Assembly: GCA_015056415.1 (NCBI GenBank)
Contig: SVGJ01000003.1
Coordinates: forward strand, 1 to 64,000
DNA length: 64,000 nt
Direction of reading: 5' to 3'
From: Clostridiales bacterium
GTDB taxonomy: Bacteria; Bacillota; Clostridia; Christensenellales; Aristaeellaceae
Shown here: piece after piece, positions 43,211 to 49,946 of the stretch
How positions within the stretch are numbered: position 1 is the stretch's first letter
How the letters are laid out: every line of letters starts with the position of its first letter
Translations under genes and position numbers: made by a program
The notes under the pieces: model-generated
Told to the model about the DNA's origin: nothing
The model's input: the letters and a program-made list of their open reading frames with translations, nothing else
Database searches by the model: none

Positions 43211-44343
43211 GGCGTTTCCATCCTTTCGGGGGTGAGGTGGGAAGGGGCATTGCCGAAGGGATCGCTCCAGGTGTGCTGGAGATCCTGCGGGATATCGCTG
43301 TCAGTAGCGATGCTGCGGTCGGGCCGGGTCATGTCTGCGGGGAAGGTCATGCCCTCGGCCGATGGTGCGCCGGGGAACATATTGCTCCGGTTGCCGCGAC
43401 CGGCGCTGCCCCCAGTCATATCGTTGATGACGATCCTTTCGCCCATGATCTTCTTATACAGCCCGGCAAGGGTAAACTGGCTGGCGACGGTCTCAGCGCC
43501 GGAGACGGCCCAGACCTGGTCGTCTTCCTCAAGGCCGGAGCGGATCTCCACCTTCATGCCGTCGGTCAGGCCGATGGTGACGGGAACCTGGACGTAGCCT
43601 TCATCCTCCTGGCGCAGCACATAGGGGTTCTTTTCTTCATCAAAGCCCAGGGCAGCCATATCCAGGGTGAGGACGCCAACGGCGGTCTGAGCGGGAATGG
43701 TCACGCTGGCGGTCATGCCGGGAAGGACGTTCTCGGGCACGGTGAGCTCCGCGGTGGCGGTGTAGTAGGCCACCTGGCCGGAGGCGGAGGAGATGCGGTT
43801 CACATGGGCGATCTCCGTTTCGAAGTCCAGTCCCAGCGGCACGATGGTCACAACGCACTTTTGCCCGGCGGTCACGTTTCGGACGTCGTATTCGTCCACC
43901 GAGAGGGAGACCTGCAGGTTGGTCAGGTCGCAGATCTGGATGAGCTGGACGTTGTTCCAGAGCCAGTCGCTGGTATCGAAGCGCATCTCATTCACCACGC
44001 CGTCCAGCCCGGCGCGCAGGAGCTCGCCGTTATCCAGCAGCATCAGCTTGTCGCCCTTTTTGACGGTCTGGCCGGCTTCAACGTAAAGCTCGCGGATGAA
44101 CGTGGCGCCGGAAGCGTTTTGATGTGTTTCGCTGTTCAGCACGCTGATGGTGGCGCTGAAGCTTTTGCTGGTGGCGATGTCGCCGCGCTGTACGGTATAG
44201 CTGGCATAGGTGACCACCTGGGCGTCGCTCATGAGCGGCGCGAGGTATTGCCACCCCACAAAGCCGGCAGCAGCCAGCAGCACAAGGAGCATAAGTCGCC
44301 GCAGGATGTGCCGCTTCCTGCGGGCGGGATGTTTGTTCCGCAC
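43207..44343 (-). CDS. Membrane-anchored MacA-like adaptor (copy 1)
   Basis: 378 residues. Basic start, TM (LMLLVLLAAAGFVGWQYLAP), then the adaptor core: FSATISVLNSETHQNASGAT, VEAGQTVKKGDKLMLLDNGE, barrel VSLSVDEYDVRNVTAGQKCV and VLPGMTASVTIPAQTAVGVL; C-terminal region hydrophilic and Met/Asp-rich. First gene of the operon. The frame is open to an ATG at 44394 without ribosome site; GTG at 44343 has GGAGG 11 nt upstream and was preferred, with moderate certainty. Copy 2 is at 38744-39736. Confidence 0.8.
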   Translation of the reverse strand: MRNKHPARRKRHILRRLMLLVLLAAAGFVGWQYLAPLMSDAQVVTYASYTVQRGDIATSKSFSATISVLNSETHQNASGATFIRELYVEAGQTVKKGDKLMLLDNGELLRAGLDGVVNEMRFDTSDWLWNNVQLIQICDLTNLQVSLSVDEYDVRNVTAGQKCVVTIVPLGLDFETEIAHVNRISSASGQVAYYTATAELTVPENVLPGMTASVTIPAQTAVGVLTLDMAALGFDEEKNPYVLRQEDEGYVQVPVTIGLTDGMKVEIRSGLEEDDQVWAVSGAETVASQFTLAGLYKKIMGERIVINDMTGGSAGRGNRSNMFPGAPSAEGMTFPADMTRPDRSIATDSDIPQDLQHTWSDPFGNAPSHLTPERMETP

Positions 44344-44477
44344 GTGTATATCGACCTCCGTTGAGGAACAGGGAAAGCTGCGCACCCCCTGCATTTTTTA
44401 CCATTTATTATGATACAAAAATTTCTTTACGTTTCCGTGACAGCAATGTGATTGTTGCGTGAAGTGGACAGAAAAAC

Positions 44478-44551
44478 GCCCGGGGAAGCTATCCGGCGGG
44501 CGCTTTTGCATAACGAAAAACGACCTTGAATCGAAGGATTCAAGGTCGTTC
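44478..44551 (-). terminator. Tandem terminators after tRNA-Val
   Basis: Minus strand: AACGACCTTGAATC-CTTC-GATTCAAGGTCGTT plus TTTCG (44514-44551), then CGCCCGCCGG-ATAGCT-TCCCCGGGCG plus TTTTTCTG (44478-44510). Confidence 0.8.
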
Positions 44552-44554
44552 AGA

Positions 44555-44631
44555 TGGTGGGGTTAGTAGGGCTCGAACCTATGACCTCCACGATGTCAAC
44601 GTGGCGCTCTAACCAACTGAGCTATAACCCC
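44555..44631 (-). tRNA. tRNA-Val (anticodon GAC)
   Basis: 77 nt including an encoded CCA. Acceptor GGGGTTA / TAACCCC with discriminator A, D-arm GCTC-AGTTGGTTA-GAGC, anticodon arm CCACG-TTGACAT-CGTGG (GAC), variable AGGTC, T-arm ATAGG-TTCGAGC-CCTAC. The T-arm closing pair is A-C rather than A-T. Own promoter just upstream and strong terminator after it. Confidence 0.95.
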
Positions 44632-44649
44632 ATGCGGTCAACGCAATAT

Positions 44650-44678
44650 AATATATCATAACGCAAAAGAAAAAGCAA
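44650..44678 (-). promoter_or_regulatory. Promoter of tRNA-Val
   Basis: Minus strand TTGCTT, 17-bp spacer, TATATT, transcription would begin a few bases before the mature 5' end at 44631. Confidence 0.7.
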
Positions 44679-44705
44679 GCACTTTTTTTGAAAAAATGCT
44701 TGCCT
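44664..44705 (-). terminator. Terminator of the ABC importer operon
   Basis: Minus-strand GCAAGCATTTTTT-C-AAAAAAAGTGCTTGC followed by TTTTTCTTTT; overlaps the tRNA promoter. Confidence 0.75.
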
Positions 44706-44710
44706 TCTTT

Positions 44711-45703
44711 TTATTTTCCGGCGACCTGCTCCACAAAACGCATATCGACCAGGTCTTCATAGGCGTAATCGCTCTCATACAGGCCGGAGGATTGTAGCAC
44801 CGTCATGGTCATGGTGACGGCCTCGGGGCTGATGACGCCGTCCACGCTCCACAGGTTATCCTCATAGGCGCGCTTCAGGGCGGCGGCGCGGCCCTCCTCG
44901 GTCAGGGTGGAGAACTCCTTTTCCAGGATGCGCTCGGCCAGCGCGTGATCCTCCTGCACCGCGGTGAGGGCTTTCATCATCGCGCGGACGAATTTCAGGC
45001 AGGTGTCGGGGTCGCTTGCGATGGTGGAACTCTTTACGCCGATGACGGAATAGGCGTAGTCGCCCAGGTCGGGGAATTTCACGAAGGGCTCCTCCCAGAT
45101 GCCGGCGGTGACGCCTTCCATGATCTGCGGCTCGCCGCCGTTGCCGATGTCGCCCTGGCCGTGCTGCAGCATGGCGGTGACGGTGGAGGCGTCGGCATTC
45201 TCGATGAGGGTCACGTCCTTGTCAGGGTCAAGGCCGACCTGCTGCACAAGGTAGCGGGTCAGCAGGTTGGGAGAGCCGCCGAAGCGACCGGCCACGATGC
45301 TCTTGCCCTTCAGGAAGGCGGCCATGTCCTCATCGCTGGGGGAGGCGGGGGCCAGCCCCTTGCGGGCAAAGAGGTATACATTGGCGCGGTTCACGCAGTT
45401 GACGATACCGATGATGGGATCGGCATTGCCCTCGTTGGCCAGGGCGCAGGAGTCCACGCCGCCGATGACGGCAAAGGCGTCGCCGGAGACCACGGCGGTC
45501 ACATGGGCGCCGCCGGTGGCCTGCACCACGTTGACGCTGAGGCCTTCCTCGGCAAAGTATCCCTCGTGGATGGCCACGTACAGGGGCAGATAGCCGATAA
45601 GATGCACCGGCTCGGCTACGGTGAGCTGCTTCAGTTCGCCCTCGGCCGCGGCTCCGGAGAGGAGCAGCAGGGCAGTCAGCATCAGTGCGAGGAACTTCTT
45701 CAT
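44711..45703 (-). CDS. ABC transporter substrate-binding protein (NMT1/SsuA-type)
   Basis: 330 residues. Signal peptide MKKFLALMLTALLLLSGAAA. Mature NMT1/THI5-like domain: HLIGYLPLYVAIHEGYFAEE, TGGAHVTAVVSGDAFAVIGG and LKGKSIVAGRFGGSPNLLTR. Such proteins bind thiamine pyrimidine precursors, sulfonates, nitrate or riboflavin; ligand not identifiable here and no riboswitch was seen upstream. No lipobox Cys, so its membrane retention in a monoderm is unclear. ATG at 45703 has GGAGGT at 7 nt. Third gene of an ATPase-permease-SBP operon. Confidence 0.9.
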   Translation of the reverse strand: MKKFLALMLTALLLLSGAAAEGELKQLTVAEPVHLIGYLPLYVAIHEGYFAEEGLSVNVVQATGGAHVTAVVSGDAFAVIGGVDSCALANEGNADPIIGIVNCVNRANVYLFARKGLAPASPSDEDMAAFLKGKSIVAGRFGGSPNLLTRYLVQQVGLDPDKDVTLIENADASTVTAMLQHGQGDIGNGGEPQIMEGVTAGIWEEPFVKFPDLGDYAYSVIGVKSSTIASDPDTCLKFVRAMMKALTAVQEDHALAERILEKEFSTLTEEGRAAALKRAYEDNLWSVDGVISPEAVTMTMTVLQSSGLYESDYAYEDLVDMRFVEQVAGK

Positions 45704-45718
45704 GGGCATTACCTCCGA

Positions 45719-46534
45719 TCAAGATTGGTTCTGTTCTGCGGACCAGCGGCGGCTGAGCAGCTTCTCCAGCAGCACCACCGCCAGATACATCAGAACGGAG
45801 AGGATGGAAAGCACCACCACGCCGACCCATACCAGCTTCAGGTCAAAGGTGGTGCCCGCATAAACGATCATACGCCCCAGGCCCCTGTCTGATGCTATGA
45901 ATTCGCCCACGATGGAGCCGGCCATGCTCAGGGCGATGTTCACCCGCAGGCCGGAGATGATCCACGGCATGGCGGAGGGCACCACCAGCAGGGTGAATAC
46001 CTGCCTGCGCCTGGCACCCAGGGAAAACAGCAGCGTGGTCAGTGCGGGATCGACGGCTTTGGCGCCGCTCCAGGCGGAGATGGCGGCGGTGATGACGGTC
46101 ATCAGGAAGGCCAGGATCACCTTGGAGGAGAAGCCGATGCCGAAGAGGATCACCAGTACCGGAGCCAGGGCCAGCTTGGGCAGGGCATTGAGTACTACCA
46201 GCCAGGGCTCGGCGACCAGAGCGGCTCTGCGGCTGAACCAGAAAAGCAAACCCGCCAGCGAGCCGATCACCGTGCCCAGGGCAAAGCCCAGCAGCGTGGA
46301 GGCGCTGGTGTAGGCGATGTCCCGCCACAGGTCGCCGGCGCGCCATTTGGTCAGGGCGGTGAGCCAGATCTCGCTGGGGCTGGAGAAGAAGAAGGGATCC
46401 AGCCAGCCCAGACGCGCGCCCAGCTCCCACAGGGCGATGAGGGCGACGAGCAGCCCCCAGCGCCACAGGTTCACGGCGTGGCGGCCGATGCGCTTTTCCT
46501 CCTGCACGCCGGTGGTAACGCCAATAGGCTTCAT
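45719..46534 (-). CDS. ABC transporter permease (SsuC/TauC-type)
   Basis: 271 residues, about six TMs, the BPD_transp_1 family. The EAA loop is TTLLFSLGARRRQVFTLLVV followed by PSAMPWIISGLRVNIALSMA; LIALWELGARLGWLDPFFFS opens the sequence. It overlaps the ATPase stop by four bases and precedes the substrate-binding gene after 15 bp. Together the three genes form a complete importer for a small organic ligand. Confidence 0.93.
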   Translation of the reverse strand: MKPIGVTTGVQEEKRIGRHAVNLWRWGLLVALIALWELGARLGWLDPFFFSSPSEIWLTALTKWRAGDLWRDIAYTSASTLLGFALGTVIGSLAGLLFWFSRRAALVAEPWLVVLNALPKLALAPVLVILFGIGFSSKVILAFLMTVITAAISAWSGAKAVDPALTTLLFSLGARRRQVFTLLVVPSAMPWIISGLRVNIALSMAGSIVGEFIASDRGLGRMIVYAGTTFDLKLVWVGVVVLSILSVLMYLAVVLLEKLLSRRWSAEQNQS

Positions 46535-47307
46535 GAGGCGGTCACCTCCCGGAGCAGCAGGGACATGAGCTGGGATTTGAGCTGCATCAGCTCGGGCGAG
46601 GCCAGCATATCAGGCGTGCGGGGGCGGGGCAGCGTGACGGGAAGACGGGCGCGGACACGGCCGGGCCGCTCGGTGAGGACGATGATCTCGTCGGAGAGGA
46701 GCAGCGCCTCCTCCACATCATGGGTGACGAAGAGGATGGTCTTGCGGGTTTCCTGCCAGACGTCGATAAGGGTCATCTGCAGCTGCAGGCGGGTGATGGC
46801 GTCCAGCGCGCCGAAGGGCTCATCCAGCAGGAGCACATCCTTGCCGGTGAGCAGGGTGCGCAGCAGTGCCGCCCGCTGGCGCATGCCGCCGGAGAGCTGG
46901 TGTGGCTTCTTTTTCTCAAAGGAGGTCAGGCCGCAGCGGTGGATCAGCGGCGCGGCGGCGGCGCGCGCCCTGCGACGGGGGATGCCACGAAGCGTCTGTC
47001 CCAGGGTGATGTTATCCTCGATGGTGCGCCAGGGCAGGAGCAGATCCTTCTGCAGCATATAGCCTACCTGGCCTGCGTGGCCGATGACGGATGTATCCTC
47101 CAGGCGGACGTCCCCGGCGGTGGGCGGAAGGAGACCCGCGATGATATTGAACAGTGTGGACTTGCCGCAGCCGCTGGGCCCGAGAATGGACACAAACGCG
47201 CCGCGGGGGATATCAAAGCTGACGTCCTGAATGGCGGTAACGGCACTGCCGCCGGCGTCAAACTGCTTCGAAACGCCCTGAATGCTCAGGTAATCCATGT
47301 CAGACAT
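46531..47307 (-). CDS. ABC transporter ATPase (SsuB/TauB-type)
   Basis: 258 residues. Walker A GPSGCGKST, Q-loop QKDLLLPWRTIEDNI, signature LSGGMRQRAALLRTL, Walker B DVLLLDEPFGALDAI, H-loop FVTHDVEEALLL. This is the nitrate/sulfonate/taurine importer ATPase type. First gene of the importer operon. AAGGAAGTGAAGG precedes the ATG; a second in-frame ATG lies three codons later. Confidence 0.94.
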   Translation of the reverse strand: MSDMDYLSIQGVSKQFDAGGSAVTAIQDVSFDIPRGAFVSILGPSGCGKSTLFNIIAGLLPPTAGDVRLEDTSVIGHAGQVGYMLQKDLLLPWRTIEDNITLGQTLRGIPRRRARAAAAPLIHRCGLTSFEKKKPHQLSGGMRQRAALLRTLLTGKDVLLLDEPFGALDAITRLQLQMTLIDVWQETRKTILFVTHDVEEALLLSDEIIVLTERPGRVRARLPVTLPRPRTPDMLASPELMQLKSQLMSLLLREVTAS

Positions 47308-47390
47308 GGAACCTTCACTTCCTTTCCCGGCAGGCTGTGAAAATGCGCCCTGCCGTCAGCATCAACCTATGCAGGAGGCGGAAAAGGGTG

Positions 47391-47396
47391 TATAAT
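47391..47396 (+). promoter_or_regulatory. TATAAT box before the GH31-remnant gene
   Basis: Perfect TATAAT 20 bp before the start; a -35 match (TATGCA at 17 bp) is poor. Confidence 0.4.
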
Positions 47397-47415
47397 GGCA
47401 GGGAGGTGAAAGCGT

Positions 47416-48129
47416 ATGTTTGGCCTGTGGATCGCCGGGGAGGGTTCAACGGACGAGGCGGCGCTGCGTGAATTGCTGAAAAAGCAGATGATCCCTTTCG
47501 AGGGTTTTACGGATGAGCAGCCTGCCTTTGTAAAGGGCACGGATCGGGAGGACTTCCTGCGGAAGGCCATTGCGGCGGTGATGCAGGGACTGCCCCTGCC
47601 CATGGCAGACGTGGCGGAGTATTTATCCACTCCGGTGGCAGCGCCCGGCAATGTGCTGCGCAAGTATGTGTGCCTGCAGCTGAGCCTGCTGCCGTACCTG
47701 CGGGTCAACAGTCGGATAACGTGGCTGGAGGGCTGTTTCCTGCTGGGCGGCGATCTGCTGATCGCCCCGCTGGGGGAGGATGGTCGCGTCGACGCTCTCC
47801 TGCCCGACGGCGTCTGGACTGAGCTGTCCACCGGCGAATGCTTCACCGGGCGGCTGCGCCGTATCCGTGGACTGAACGCCATGCCTGTGCTGGCACGGGA
47901 GAACAGCGTGATCCCCATCGGCGTGGATGACCGGCGTACCGATGCCGAGGACGCTGACCGGGTGACGCTGCAATGGTTCCAGCCAGGAGCGGAAGCCCGG
48001 TGCGTGCTGAGCGAAGGCACGGAATATCGCCTCACACACCGGAACGGCGCCTTCACCGGCGAAAGCATGACGGACAAGACCTGGCACCTGATCGTCCGTC
48101 AGTCCGGCGAGGAAAGACTGATCAGGTAA
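47416..48129 (+). CDS. Orphan GH31 C-terminal region (catalytic core missing)
   Basis: 237 residues. It aligns by eye with the end of GH31 alpha-glucosidases: AIAAVMQGLPLPMADVAEYL resembles the last barrel strand, LRKYVCLQLSLLPYL the following helix, CFLLGGDLLIAPLGEDGRVD and LLPDGVWTELSTGECFTG the proximal beta domain, and RIRGLNAMPVLARENSVIPI its end. The nucleophile and acid/base aspartates of the barrel are absent. It is nevertheless intact, with a good RBS (AGGGAGGTG) and TATAAT box. It may be decaying, or a reused binding domain. Convergent and divergent neighbours give no sugar context. Confidence 0.65.
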   Translation: MFGLWIAGEGSTDEAALRELLKKQMIPFEGFTDEQPAFVKGTDREDFLRKAIAAVMQGLPLPMADVAEYLSTPVAAPGNVLRKYVCLQLSLLPYLRVNSRITWLEGCFLLGGDLLIAPLGEDGRVDALLPDGVWTELSTGECFTGRLRRIRGLNAMPVLARENSVIPIGVDDRRTDAEDADRVTLQWFQPGAEARCVLSEGTEYRLTHRNGAFTGESMTDKTWHLIVRQSGEERLIR

Positions 48130-48152
48130 CTTGAATTTGCGGGGTAAATACG

Positions 48153-48677
48153 ATGTCAGGAAAGGGAATTATCGAAACAGACAGGTTGCTTTTAAGACGA
48201 TATTGCAAAGACGATCTACAGGATTTGTATGATTATTTGTCTGATGGGGAGGTGGTGAGATACGAACCGTACAAACCCATGGACAGAGCTGAGGTATCGG
48301 AAGAGCTGAACAGAAGGATATCGACCGATGAAATGATCGCGGTTGTGTTAAAGGCAACGGATAAGCTGATCGGGAATGTGTATCTGGGAAAGAGAGACTG
48401 TGAGGCGCTGGAGATCGGATATGTGTTCAACAGGCGATATTGGGGAATGGGATACGCAAAAGAAAGCTGCGAAGCCCTGATCAAAAAAGCATTTTCAAAA
48501 GATGTACATAGAATTTATGCTGAATGTGATCCCTGCAATATCAGTTCGTGGAGATTGCTGGAAAGGCTGGGGTTTGTAAGAGAGGCTCACTTTAAGCAAA
48601 ATGTGTATTTCTGGAAAGATGAGCATGGCAATCCGATTTGGAAGGATACATTTGTGTATTCTCTTCTGAAGGATTAA
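48153..48677 (+). CDS. GNAT acetyltransferase, RimJ/RimL type
   Basis: 174 residues. Starts with ETDRLLLRRYCKDDLQDLYD, includes ALEIGYVFNRRYWGMGYAKE (acetyl-CoA motif) and ISSWRLLERLGFVREAHFKQ, then DEHGNPIWKDTFVYSLL, all typical of ribosomal-protein-type N-acetyltransferases that in Firmicutes act on small molecules or peptides. The gene is clearly richer in A and T than its neighbours. GGGGTAAATACG gives a weak ribosome site. Nearby hairpins end it. Confidence 0.88.
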   Translation: MSGKGIIETDRLLLRRYCKDDLQDLYDYLSDGEVVRYEPYKPMDRAEVSEELNRRISTDEMIAVVLKATDKLIGNVYLGKRDCEALEIGYVFNRRYWGMGYAKESCEALIKKAFSKDVHRIYAECDPCNISSWRLLERLGFVREAHFKQNVYFWKDEHGNPIWKDTFVYSLLKD

Positions 48678-48714
48678 TTCGCCGGATCCCGGCCCGCAGT
48701 TACACAAAAGAACT

Positions 48715-48765
48715 AAGAGCGCACCTGCGCGCCACCCGAAGGCGGTACGCAAGTGCGCTTTGCTG
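48715..48765 (+). terminator. Possible terminator after the RimJ-like gene
   Basis: Imperfect stem AGCGCACCTGCG ... CGCAAGTGCGCT with TTTG. Confidence 0.45.
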
Positions 48766-48821
48766 TAGAATCGGCTCCCGCGTCGCGGCGCATCCTTTAT
48801 GCGCCGTGACCCCCGCAAAAG

Positions 48822-48851
48822 AAAAAACCCGCTTCCAATACGGAAAGCGGG
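48822..48851 (-). terminator. Terminator of second degV gene
   Basis: Minus-strand stem CCCGCTTTCC-GTA-TTGGAAGCGGG followed by TTTTTTC. Located 52 bp past the stop because two more hairpins lie between. Confidence 0.75.
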
Positions 48852-48857
48852 ATTCTC

Positions 48858-48900
48858 AAGGGATGAAATCCCTTGAGCGGGGTGCAGGGGCAGCGCCCCT
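48858..48900. repeat. Two-hairpin dispersed repeat
   Basis: CTCAAGGGAT-GAA-ATCCCTTGAG then GCAGGGGCAGCGCCCCTGC. Same two-hairpin plan, with a GGCAGCGCC-type second stem, as the element at 15357-15417. Confidence 0.55.
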
Positions 48901-48902
48901 GC

Positions 48903-49790
48903 TCAGTCGATGCGTTCAGAGCCCCAGAAGAAGAGGGCGACGGTGCCGGGGCCGGTGTGGCTGCCGATGGTGGTGCCGATGTGGTTGATCTCCACCTTGC
49001 CGTTGAGGTGGGGGAAGCGGGCCTCGACCAGGTCGGCCACGGTGCGAGCGTCTTCGTAGCAGGCGGACTGGCTGATGTAGCACTTGCCGGAATAGTCTGT
49101 GCCGTTCTCCGCGAACTGAGCCATGCGGTCAACGGTGGCAGCGATCACTTTGCGCTTGGTACGGATCTTTTCGCGGGCGATCAGCTTGCCCTCGTGGCTG
49201 ACGTTCAGCAGGGGGCAGATGTTCAGCAGCTTGCCTACCATGCCGGAGGTCTTGCTTACACGGCCGCCCTTGATGAAGAAGGTCAGGTCGGAGGTGAAGA
49301 ACCAATGGTGCAGGTTCTTCTTGTGGGCCTCGGCCCAGGCGGTCAGCTCGTCCAGGGACATGCCCTCGTCACGCAGGTCGGCCAGCTTATCCATCAGCAG
49401 ACCGAAGCCGGAGGAGGCGGCCAGGGAATCCACAATGCAGACCTTGCGGCCGGGATACTTGGCCTCCACGTTTTCCTTGGCAAGACGGGCGGAATTATAG
49501 GTGCCGGAAATGCCGGAGGAGAGCGTCAGGTGGAGCACGTCCAGGCCCTGTTCGAAGAAGGAAGCGAAATAAGTCTCGAACTCCTCGGCATTGACCTGGG
49601 AGGTACGGGTATCGCCGCCGTCCACCATGGCCTGATAGAATTTGTCAATGGGCATGGTCTGGCCCAGGTCGTCCGGATATGTCACGCCGTCCAGCTGATA
49701 ATGGAAGCAGATGTACTTGATGTTGCGGCTTTCAAAGTGCTCGCGGCTAAGGTCGGCGGTGGAGCAGCAGCTCAGAACATAATTGGGCAT
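48903..49790 (-). CDS. DegV family protein (second copy)
   Basis: 295 residues. NYVLSCCSTADLSREHFESR with an unusual CCS start, TRTSQVNAEEFETYFASFFE, LSSGISGTYNSARLAKENVE, VDSLAASSGFGLLMDKLADL, and CHTG-like SHTGPGTVALFFWG near the end. Binds a fatty acid in the family model. It differs from the DegV at 23362 in length and sequence, and the second Cys near the ligand entrance is notable. ATG at 49790 has AGGAGG at a good distance; an open extension upstream is not needed. Probable TATAAT at 49837-49842. Confidence 0.9.
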   Translation of the reverse strand: MPNYVLSCCSTADLSREHFESRNIKYICFHYQLDGVTYPDDLGQTMPIDKFYQAMVDGGDTRTSQVNAEEFETYFASFFEQGLDVLHLTLSSGISGTYNSARLAKENVEAKYPGRKVCIVDSLAASSGFGLLMDKLADLRDEGMSLDELTAWAEAHKKNLHHWFFTSDLTFFIKGGRVSKTSGMVGKLLNICPLLNVSHEGKLIAREKIRTKRKVIAATVDRMAQFAENGTDYSGKCYISQSACYEDARTVADLVEARFPHLNGKVEINHIGTTIGSHTGPGTVALFFWGSERID

Positions 49791-49836
49791 GGATATTTCC
49801 TCCTGATCGGGGTCGATAATTATGAAGAACATCATC

Positions 49837-49865
49837 ATTATACACCCCTTTGTGGAAAAACGGAA
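49837..49865 (-). promoter_or_regulatory. Possible promoter of second degV gene
   Basis: Minus strand TATAAT at 49837-49842; the -35 (TTCCGT, 17 bp) is poor. Confidence 0.4.
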
Positions 49866-49910
49866 GTCTTTTTTTCAGGGAAACCGCTGATAAGTTTTTT
49901 CAAAACCGAA

Positions 49911-49940
49911 TAAAAGGGACGGCCCGGATGAGCCGTCCCT
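49911..49940 (-). terminator. Terminator of malQ-glgP
   Basis: Minus-strand GGGACGGCTCATCCGGGCCGTCCC followed by TTTTATTCGG, just after glgP. Confidence 0.8.
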
Positions 49941-49946
49941 TTGGAA

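Noticed and set aside
47308..47415. Possible TPP or other riboswitch ahead of the NMT1-type importer
   Set aside because: No conserved CTGAGA-type core or other riboswitch signature could be found in the short leader.
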